A stretch of DNA of 8,710 nt from the NCBI GenBank assembly GCA_030600865.1, contig JAUVUS010000076.1, forward strand, positions 1 through 8,710. Reading direction: 5' to 3'. The notes under the pieces are model-generated. The model had not been told where the DNA came from. It saw only the letters and a program-made list of their open reading frames with translations, and did no database searches. Numbering within the stretch: position 1 is the stretch's first letter; every line of letters starts with the position of its first letter. Positions 1 to 5,016 of the stretch are shown in pieces. A program made the position numbers and the translations under genes. Source of the DNA: Bacteroidales bacterium. GTDB lineage: Bacteria > Bacteroidota > Bacteroidia > Bacteroidales > UBA12077.

Positions 1-1148
1 AGCGAAATTGTAAAAAGGAGTGCAAGTGGAATCATGGATGCTATTACCAGTGCCGAACGAATATTCCCAAGCAATAGCACAACAATTAAAATAACGATCA
101 AACATCCTAAAATAAGGTTTTCAGCTATTGTAAATGATGTTTTGCCGATTAATTCACTTCTTTCGAGTATTGGATTAATAAAAACTCCTTCGGGCAAACT
201 TTTTTGAACTTCATCAACGCGTTTTATTACATCAGTAATTACTTTTTTTGAATTGGCATCTTTAAGCATCATCATTTGACCAAGAACCTTTTCTCCTTCA
301 CCATTTGCTGTTATAGCACCATAACGATTAGCGTATCCAAAACGAACTTCTGCTATATCTCGTATTAAAACCGGTATTCCATTATTGTTTCTAACAACGA
401 TTGAACCAATGTCTTCAATAGACTTAACCATTCCGTCGCCACGAATAAAATAACTCCGGTTTTGTTTTTCGATGTAAGCACCTCCGGCTACACTGTTATT
501 TTTACTCAGAGCATCAAATACTTCAAGCAAGGTTATATTTAAACTTTTTAGTTGCTTGGGATTGATTGCAATTTCGTATTGTTTAAGAAATCCACCCCAG
601 GTATTTACCTCAACAACGCCTGGAATTCCTGATAATTGTCGTTTTACAATCCAATCCTGAATTGTACGTAATTCCATTGGTGAATAACGATCTTCGTAAC
701 CTGGTTTTGTATCAAGAATATACTGGTATATTTCACCCAAACCTGTAGTTATTGGGCCCATTTCGGGAACTCCAAATCCTTCCGGAATATTAGCAGCAGC
801 AGTTTTTATTTTTTCTGCAATAAGTTGTCGGGGTAAATAAGTTCCTATATCATCATCAAAAACAATAGTTACAACAGATAAACCAAATTTTGAAATAGAT
901 CGAATTTCATTAACTCCCGGCAAGTTTGCCATTTCAAGTTCTATCGGATATGTAATAAATTGTTCCACATCCTGTGTTGATAAATTCCCCGATGTAGTAA
1001 TTACCTGTATTTGGTTATTGGTGATATCCGGTACGGCACCTACCGGTATTTGTGAAACAGAGAACAACCCGAAAGCGGCTATGGTTAAAGTGAAAAGAAT
1101 AACAATAAGCTTGTTCTTAATGCTGAAGTTGATTATTTGGTTGATCAT
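1..1148 (-). CDS. CzcA/CusA-family heavy-metal efflux RND pump, N-terminal part
   Basis: This is the inner-membrane, proton-driven pump subunit of a tripartite metal (Cu/Ag or Co/Zn/Cd) efflux system. Only the first 382 codons are present; the rest lies beyond the left edge (family members usually exceed 1000 residues). What is seen: an N-terminal membrane segment at about residues 13-33, followed by the conserved IPVGAVPDITNNQIQV stretch (34-49), TYPIE (66-70) and LPGVNEIRS (76-84). The porter-domain blocks GPITTGLGEIYQY (131-143) and LRTIQDWIVKRQLSGIPGV (160-178) come next. A second, very hydrophobic segment starts at about residue 340 and includes GNIRSALVIASMIPLA. The whole stretch aligns readily from memory with CusA and CzcA. 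The start at 1148 gives the usual short cytoplasmic lead (MINQIINFSIKNK) before the first membrane segment; no ribosome binding site is visible, as is common in this phylum. The metal-selective residues are outside the window, so the substrate cannot be assigned. Base composition looks slightly richer in G+C than the genes to the right. Confidence 0.93.
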   Translation of the reverse strand, partial: MINQIINFSIKNKLIVILFTLTIAAFGLFSVSQIPVGAVPDITNNQIQVITTSGNLSTQDVEQFITYPIELEMANLPGVNEIRSISKFGLSVVTIVFDDDIGTYLPRQLIAEKIKTAAANIPEGFGVPEMGPITTGLGEIYQYILDTKPGYEDRYSPMELRTIQDWIVKRQLSGIPGVVEVNTWGGFLKQYEIAINPKQLKSLNITLLEVFDALSKNNSVAGGAYIEKQNRSYFIRGDGMVKSIEDIGSIVVRNNNGIPVLIRDIAEVRFGYANRYGAITANGEGEKVLGQMMMLKDANSKKVITDVIKRVDEVQKSLPEGVFINPILERSELIGKTSFTIAENLILGCLIVILIVVLLLGNIRSALVIASMIPLALLFTIS

Positions 1149-1167
1149 GAGTGCTGCAGATTAAATC

Positions 1168-1222
1168 GTATAATAAGGATTCTAAATTTAAGACAATTTT
1201 TCGTCTTAAAGAATTCTTATAC
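1168..1222. promoter_or_regulatory. Large dyad upstream of the metal-efflux pump gene
   Basis: An interrupted inverted repeat lies 20-74 bases upstream of the pump start. The inner arms TTTAAGAC (1187-1194) and GTCTTAAA (1203-1210) are perfect around an 8-base loop. Outer arms ATAAGGATTC (1173-1182) and GAATTCTTAT (1211-1220) match with one G/T wobble, with four extra bases in the left arm. A GTATAA / TTATAC pair can extend the outer arms. It could be an operator for a metal-responsive regulator or a 5'-leader hairpin. It is a poor terminator candidate because no T-run follows the stem on the minus strand. No clear TAnnTTTG box was found for the pump gene. The function is inferred. Confidence 0.4.
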
Positions 1223-1250
1223 ACAATCTAAATTGCAAAATGTTCGATAG

Positions 1251-1316
1251 AAAAAAACGTACAGTAATGTGTGTTATACTGCCAGCGTTATATTATTTCG
1301 GGTTGCTGCTTAAAAC
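1251..1316 (-). repeat. Decayed copy of the lgt 3' end and its terminator
   Basis: This 66-bp block aligns without gaps to 1648-1713 with 11 mismatches (55/66 identical). The matching part spans the last codons of lgt, its TAA stop, the spacer, the terminator hairpin and the run of seven T (minus strand). In the lgt frame the copy reads RFKQQPEII-stop against SLKQQPAIK-stop, so frame and stop position are kept. The hairpin has lost two central pairs: its arms AACACACA and TGTACGTT form A/C and C/A mismatches where lgt has AACGCACA and TGTGCGTT. It is best read as the remnant of a second lgt copy or of a tandem duplication. Residual terminator activity is possible but should be weaker. Confidence 0.75.
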
Positions 1317-1341
1317 GAAGCAAGTTGCGTAAGAATTTTTT

Positions 1342-1590
1342 TTATTTGTCACCTTTATTCGGATTCTTATTAGGATAACAACAAAGAACATTATCTAAAT
1401 ATTCAATTCCACAAAAATAAGGACATATTGAAATGTTCTTTACTGCACATTTATGTTTATTAGAATTTTCAATGTCATTCCAGGGACACTTATCTTAATT
1501 CCAAGATATGTCCTTATTTTCTGTTGTTAAATCAATGTCCATATTTGCTCCATCAAGTTTCTTGATAATTTTGTTGTTATCTTTTGTCAT
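1342..1590 (-). pseudogene. Small cysteine-rich protein gene with an in-frame TAA
   Basis: I do not recognise a named family. From the ATG at 1590, 31 codons read MTKDNNKIIKKLDGANMDID and on to DISWN. A TAA follows at 1495-1497, then the same frame continues for 50 more codons to a TAA at 1342. The second part contains six cysteines in the pattern C-x12-C-x7-C-x3-C-x9-C-C, with KCPWN near its start, CAVKNISICPYFCG in the middle and LCCYPNKNPNK near the end. This compact pattern suggests a metal- or Fe-S-binding mini-protein. The stop lies between WN and DKCPWN, and a single base change from TAT or TAC (Tyr) would explain it. All cysteines lie after the stop, and no ATG precedes the second half, so the 31-residue product alone is unlikely to work. 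The other genes here also end in TAA, so recoding of TAA is unlikely. It lies just downstream of lgt, beyond the lgt terminator. A sequencing error is the main alternative to a true nonsense mutation. Confidence 0.65.
1414..1520. repeat. 15-bp perfect inverted repeat inside the cysteine-rich gene
   Basis: AAAATAAGGACATAT at 1414-1428 is the exact reverse complement of ATATGTCCTTATTTT at 1506-1520, with a 77-base loop between them. In the broken gene the arms encode ENKDIS on one side and ICPYF on the other, so both lie within coding sequence. The interrupting TAA sits in the loop, nine bases from one arm. No recombinase gene is visible nearby. An mRNA stem is possible, but so is coincidence in AT-rich DNA. 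Confidence 0.5.
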
Positions 1591-1620
1591 GATGATTGCA
1601 TAAAGTTAATTTTTAAGTTC

Positions 1621-1640
1621 ATTGGACATTCTTGTCCGAT
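1621..1640. promoter_or_regulatory. Short dyad upstream of the cysteine-rich gene
   Basis: ATTGGACA (1621-1628) and TGTCCGAT (1633-1640) form a near-perfect dyad around TTCT, with one mismatch in eight. It lies 31-50 bases upstream of the ATG at 1590 and just after the lgt terminator, a reasonable place for an operator. No clear -7 box was identified beside it. The function is inferred. Confidence 0.3.
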
Positions 1641-1647
1641 GAGAGAT

Positions 1648-1672
1648 AAAAAAACGCACAGGAATGTGCGTT
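1648..1672 (-). terminator. Rho-independent terminator of lgt
   Basis: On the minus strand an 8-bp perfect stem, AACGCACA / TGTGCGTT, closes a TTCC loop and runs directly into seven T. It begins 12 bases after the lgt stop codon. The plus strand has no T-run after the stem, so it acts only for leftward transcription. Confidence 0.9.
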
Positions 1673-1713
1673 ATACTACAAGCATTATTTTATTGCAGGT
1701 TGCTGTTTTAAAC
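1648..1713 (-). repeat. Intact partner of the 66-bp duplicated block
   Basis: This is the functional copy of the block repeated at 1251-1316. It includes the last codons of lgt, the stop, the spacer and the terminator. The two copies are direct repeats 397 bases apart, and the broken cysteine-rich gene lies between them. Confidence 0.75.
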
Positions 1714-2482
1714 TTCGGTATAAAAGGAATACTCCAATAAATACAAATGGTATACTTAACCATTGTCCCATATTTAATGACATGCCTTGCTCAAAATTAA
1801 CCTGAACTTCTTTTATAAATTCAATAAAAAATCGAGCGGTGAAAAGAAGAATTAGGAATAAACCAAAAATTAATCCTTGTTTTAATTGAGCGCCCTTTTT
1901 ATTGTAAATGGTATATAGAAGTACAAATATTACCAAATAAGAAAGTGCTTCGTAAATTTGTGTTGGGTGTTTAGGTAGTACTTCTCCATTACGAACAAAA
2001 ATAAATCCCCAAGGTAGTTCTGTCGGGTTACCATAAATTTCGGAATTCATTAAATTTCCCATGCGAATTAAGAAACCTGCTAATGCAACAACTATTACAA
2101 TTCTATCCATTGTCCATAAATATGGTTTTTTGTGCTTTTTAGAAAAATAGTAAATAGCTATTAATATACCAACAGCTGCACCATGGCTGGCTAAACCACC
2201 ATGCCAAATTTTAATGATTTCCCATGGATTACTTAAATAATAATCGGGTTGATAAAATAAACAATGTCCTAATCGCGCACCAATAACTGTACCAACGGCC
2301 ATATAAACGGTTAATTTATCTAACAACTCAATGGTTAAACCTTCTTTTTTAAACATTTTTTGCATGATTATATATCCAAAAAAGAAAGACGACGCGAATA
2401 ATAATCCGTAATATCTTATTGAAAGTCCCCAAAAGCCAACAATTTCCGGATCAACATTCCAGTTAATATAGTTTAGTAACAT
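1685..2482 (-). CDS. lgt: Prolipoprotein diacylglyceryl transferase (Lgt)
   Basis: Lgt moves a diacylglyceryl group from phosphatidylglycerol to the lipobox cysteine of prolipoproteins, the first step of lipoprotein maturation, in the inner membrane. At 265 residues it has normal length. Family signatures are clear: RYYGLLFA (23-30), ARLGHCLFY (69-77), HGGLASHG (94-101), RMGNLMNSEIYG (140-151; the Lgt signature normally has RxGNFxNxExxG), HPTQIYE (172-178), RFFIEF (217-222) and GQWLSIP (239-245). Seven or so hydrophobic segments are spread along the protein. The essential His (HGGL region) and Arg (RMGN) are present. Position 144, usually Phe in the signature, is Leu, a mild change. The ATG at 2482 fits the usual N-terminus, and a good -7 box lies 24-31 bases upstream. 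The gene is monocistronic to its terminator and diverges from a lipoprotein gene. Confidence 0.98.
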   Translation of the reverse strand: MLLNYINWNVDPEIVGFWGLSIRYYGLLFASSFFFGYIIMQKMFKKEGLTIELLDKLTVYMAVGTVIGARLGHCLFYQPDYYLSNPWEIIKIWHGGLASHGAAVGILIAIYYFSKKHKKPYLWTMDRIVIVVALAGFLIRMGNLMNSEIYGNPTELPWGFIFVRNGEVLPKHPTQIYEALSYLVIFVLLYTIYNKKGAQLKQGLIFGLFLILLFTARFFIEFIKEVQVNFEQGMSLNMGQWLSIPFVFIGVFLLYRSLKQQPAIK

Positions 2483-2505
2483 TTTGATTTATTTTATTTA
2501 ATGTA

Positions 2506-2513
2506 CAAATGTA
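2506..2513 (-). promoter_or_regulatory. Probable -7 box of the lgt promoter
   Basis: The minus strand reads TACATTTG here, an exact match to the Bacteroidetes TAnnTTTG -7 consensus. It would give a leader of about 18 bases before the lgt ATG. I did not find a convincing TTTG -33 element at the right spacing, so this rests on the -7 box and its position alone. Confidence 0.45.
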
Positions 2514-2523
2514 TGAAAATTAA

Positions 2524-2635
2524 AAATGCCTAAAATACTTACAAATGCCTAAAATTAAAAATAGCTAAACATTTTAGACATTTTAGGTATTCATAATTTA
2601 TAATTTTAATTTATTTTAGCTCATTTTAGGCATTT
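2524..2635. repeat. Cluster of direct and inverted ATTTTAGGCATTT words
   Basis: The divergent region carries AAATGCCTAAAAT at 2524-2536 and again at 2543-2555. The exact reverse complement ATTTTAGGCATTT is at 2623-2635. Shorter relatives are CATTTTAG at 2570-2577, 2579-2586 and 2622-2629, and ATTTTAGGTATT at 2580-2591. Either left copy can pair with the right copy over 13 bases. The cluster lies between the two divergent starts, so it may be a shared operator array. Slippage of simple AT-rich sequence is the alternative. Confidence 0.55.
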
Positions 2636-2649
2636 ATAATTGTATCTTG

Positions 2650-2657
2650 TAATTTTG
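2650..2657 (+). promoter_or_regulatory. Possible -7 box for the lipoprotein operon
   Basis: TAATTTTG matches TAnnTTTG exactly but ends only nine bases before the ATG at 2667, so it would give an almost leaderless mRNA. If used, it rules out the upstream TTG at 2640 as the start. The sequence is AT-rich and the match could be chance. Confidence 0.25.
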
Positions 2658-2666
2658 AAAAGAATC

Positions 2667-4580
2667 ATGAAGGTTAACAGCATACAAAAGCTTATTTATT
2701 TATTGATAATTAGCGCCATATTTTTTAGCGGATGTGCAAAGATTGTTGCGCCTACAGGCGGACCAAAAGACGAAGATCATCCATTGATAGTAGAAATAGA
2801 CCCTCCGGACAATACAGTAAACTTTGATAGTAAAAAAATAAATATAACGTTTAACGAATATATTCAGTTAAAAGATTTAAATAATAACTTGATTATTTCA
2901 CCTCCAATTGAAGAAAAACCAGAAATTAAAGAGAAAGGGAAAACATTGGTAATTGAGTTTGAGGAAGAATTAAAGGATTCTACAACATATAATATTTATT
3001 TTGGCAATTCAGTTCAGGATTTTAATGAAGGAAACCCAATCGAGAACTTTCAATATGTTTTATCCACAGGTTCTTATATAGATTCTTTATCAATAGAAGG
3101 CCAGGTAATAAATTCATTTAATTTATTGCCGGAAGAAGGTGTTTATATTATGCTTTACAAAGATTTTGAAGATTCTGTTCCTATAAAGCAAATGCCTCTT
3201 TATATTTCAAAAACAAATGAAGAAGGAATCTATAGAATTAATAATATTGGAAACAATCAATATAAATTATTTTGTTTAAGAGATTTTAATAAAAACTATT
3301 TATTCGATTTACCAAATGAAGATATTGCTTACTTGGATTCGATAGTGGGCTTTGAATTGATAACAGAAACAAAAATTGACACCATTTTTAAATCAGATTC
3401 GAGTTTAACAGATTCTGTTGAAAATTTGCAGGATAGTATTTCTATAATTGATGATTTTGAGGAAGATACCCTGCTTTTAAAACAGGTAATAAGAGAAGAT
3501 TCTATAACCATTGAATATGACAGTTTAGTGCATAAACCAGAAAAAGAGATAGATTCGATAATTATTGAATCGAATTCATATTTCCCTGTTCACAATTATG
3601 TTTTAAGACTTTTTACCGAAGAGCGGGAAGTTCAGTATTTAGCTAATAACACGAGAGACACAAAGCAAAAAATAGAAATCGTGTTTAATAAACCCGTAAA
3701 AGATAGTATAGTATTTACTATTGCCGATACTATAATTGAAAAGGAGTGGTATATTAAAGAAACAGGGCTGAACAATGACTCAATAACTTATTGGTTAACA
3801 GACAGCTCTATTTATAAAAAAGAAAACCTCGTTTTTGTTCTTACATATCAAAAAGAAGATTCAAACCTTATTTATCAATGGAATACAGATACACTAAATC
3901 TCAGGTTTTTTGAGCAAGAGAAAAAGAAAAACGAACCTGTCGACACTAGTTTAAAATATGCCTTAAATATCAAAAACAAGGGTACGTTAGACCTAAACAG
4001 TCAATTGAATTTTCTTTTTGAAACACCCATTCAATCTTATGATACATCATTAATAAATCTTTTTGCAGTTATTGATACTGTAGAATTTCCAGTTGAGTTC
4101 AATTTTTCAAAAGATAGTATTAAGCTTAGAAAATATCAATTATCTGTTGATTGGTGCGAGGATACGGTTTATAGACTGGAGATTTACCCAAATGCGTTTA
4201 AAGATATTTATGAAACAGTTAACGATACAAACATAATTCAGTTTGCAACCCAGAAGAGAGACTTTTATGGTAAAATATTAACAGATATTACAGGAGTGGA
4301 TTCTTCATTTCAAATTATTTGTCAGCTTATTTTACCGGGTAATGACAAGGCAGCGATTTACAGGGAAACGATTAAATCTGAAAACCGGATTGTTGAATTT
4401 GATTTCTTGCCTCCTAAGGAATTTATGTTTAAAGTAATTATTGATAAAAACCTTAACAATGAGTGGGATACGGGCGAATATTTAAAGCACATTCAGCCTG
4501 AGGAAGTATTGTATTATGAGGAAAAAATTAAAGTCCGCTCCAACTGGGATATTGAAATAAACTTTAATGTAAATAAATAA
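2667..4580 (+). CDS. Lipoprotein with N-terminal SbsA-type Ig-like domain
   Basis: A 637-residue envelope lipoprotein of a family common in Bacteroidetes, with no established function that I know of. The signal sequence MKVNSIQKLIYLLIISAIFF leads to an SGC lipobox with Cys23 as the lipidated residue. The mature start CAKIVAPTGGPKDEDHP is the typical opening of this family. An Ig-like (Big_5/SbsA) domain follows at about 38-135, including DPPDNTVNF and TFNEYIQL. A carboxypeptidase-regulatory-like domain covers about 141-222 and contains RDFNKNYLFD. A Ser/Asp/Glu-rich linker and further beta-rich sequence come next. The C-terminal IIDKNLNNEWDTGEYL (591-606) and RSNWDIE (624-630) look like the usual family end. 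There is no acidic run just after Cys23, so the surface-export signal of some Bacteroidetes lipoproteins is not obvious; a periplasm-facing outer-membrane position is my inference. A TTG at 2640 would add nine residues, but the ATG gives the normal signal peptide. The next gene starts seven bases downstream. Confidence 0.85.
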   Translation: MKVNSIQKLIYLLIISAIFFSGCAKIVAPTGGPKDEDHPLIVEIDPPDNTVNFDSKKINITFNEYIQLKDLNNNLIISPPIEEKPEIKEKGKTLVIEFEEELKDSTTYNIYFGNSVQDFNEGNPIENFQYVLSTGSYIDSLSIEGQVINSFNLLPEEGVYIMLYKDFEDSVPIKQMPLYISKTNEEGIYRINNIGNNQYKLFCLRDFNKNYLFDLPNEDIAYLDSIVGFELITETKIDTIFKSDSSLTDSVENLQDSISIIDDFEEDTLLLKQVIREDSITIEYDSLVHKPEKEIDSIIIESNSYFPVHNYVLRLFTEEREVQYLANNTRDTKQKIEIVFNKPVKDSIVFTIADTIIEKEWYIKETGLNNDSITYWLTDSSIYKKENLVFVLTYQKEDSNLIYQWNTDTLNLRFFEQEKKKNEPVDTSLKYALNIKNKGTLDLNSQLNFLFETPIQSYDTSLINLFAVIDTVEFPVEFNFSKDSIKLRKYQLSVDWCEDTVYRLEIYPNAFKDIYETVNDTNIIQFATQKRDFYGKILTDITGVDSSFQIICQLILPGNDKAAIYRETIKSENRIVEFDFLPPKEFMFKVIIDKNLNNEWDTGEYLKHIQPEEVLYYEEKIKVRSNWDIEINFNVNK

Positions 4581-4587
4581 TTTTAGC

Positions 4588-4902
4588 ATGTCTGTACTTC
4601 TTGAATTTGCTATGTTTCCAACAGACAAGCCCGGTGATAGTGCCAGCGAGTCTGTAAGTAAAATTATTGATATGATTAACAAAAGCGGAATAACTTATAA
4701 ATTAACCGCTATGGGTACAATAATTGAAACTGAAACTCTTGAAGAAGCTTTAGCAATTGTAAACCGATCGTATAAAGTTCTTGAACCCTTTTCGAAAAGA
4801 GTTTATTCTACTATTACAATAGATATTAGGAAAGAAAAATCGGATCGGTTAAATCAAAAGATCAAATCGATTGAATCTAAAATTGGGAAAGTCAACAAAT
4901 AA
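4588..4902 (+). CDS. MTH1187/YqgV-family thiamine-binding protein
   Basis: A 104-residue cytoplasmic protein of the UPF0045 (Thiamine_BP) family, which has a ferredoxin-like fold and forms oligomers that bind thiamine or related pyrimidines. Members are thought to sequester or carry thiamine rather than catalyse a reaction. Family hallmarks are the N-terminal strand LLEFAMFPTDKPGDSASESV, the central YKLTAMGTIIET (about 37-48) and the C-terminal RVYSTITIDIRKEKSDRLNQ (about 71-90), which leads into a Lys/Glu-rich helix. Length is normal for the family. It begins seven bases after the lipoprotein stop on the same strand, so the two are probably co-transcribed, although their functions are not obviously linked. 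No Shine-Dalgarno sequence is visible. No thiamine riboswitch is seen upstream of the unit. Confidence 0.88.
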   Translation: MSVLLEFAMFPTDKPGDSASESVSKIIDMINKSGITYKLTAMGTIIETETLEEALAIVNRSYKVLEPFSKRVYSTITIDIRKEKSDRLNQKIKSIESKIGKVNK

Positions 4903-5016
4903 AACACTTATTGTTTTTCGATAAAAAGTGAACAAAACAGTTCTTTTTTACGTAGAAATATAATACCTTGTTGCGCCCTAATTTATTAATTAATATTTGT
5001 TTAAAACCAGTGTGCT
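4903..5016 (+). other. Intergenic region before the C25 peptidase gene
   Basis: These 114 bases probably carry the peptidase promoter. TACCTTGT at 4964-4971 and AATATTTG at 4993-5000 each resemble the TAnnTTTG box with one mismatch, and neither stands out. A weak foldback CACTT...AAGTG with an internal TTTTT/AAAAA pair (4905-4930) lacks a GC stem and is not a convincing terminator. An in-frame TAA at about 5002-5004 (minus-one side of the start) supports the start at 5017. Confidence 0.3.

Noticed and set aside
1495..1497. TAA as a recoded sense codon or selenocysteine site
   Set aside because: Selenocysteine uses TGA, and TAA serves as the normal stop of lgt, the lipoprotein and the thiamine-binding gene in this window.
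1414..1520. Invertible phase-variation switch
   Set aside because: The present orientation already encodes the coherent cysteine pattern, no promoter lies in the loop, and no recombinase gene is visible.
2524..2635. CRISPR-like array
   Set aside because: The repeats are 13 bp or shorter, irregularly spaced, in both orientations and AT-rich, with no spacer structure.
2640..2666. TTG start giving nine extra residues on the lipoprotein
   Set aside because: The ATG at 2667 gives a normal lipoprotein signal peptide, and the extra residues add nothing typical. A candidate -7 box also overlaps this stretch.
3329..3511. Minus-strand open frame inside the lipoprotein gene
   Set aside because: It is antisense to a well-supported gene, low in complexity and shows no family features.
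4482..4682. Minus-strand open frame across the lipoprotein/thiamine-binding junction
   Set aside because: It overlaps two real genes on the other strand and has no recognisable motif.
4905..4930. Terminator after the thiamine-binding gene
   Set aside because: The foldback has almost no GC pairs, contains a bulge and lacks a following T-run at the right place.
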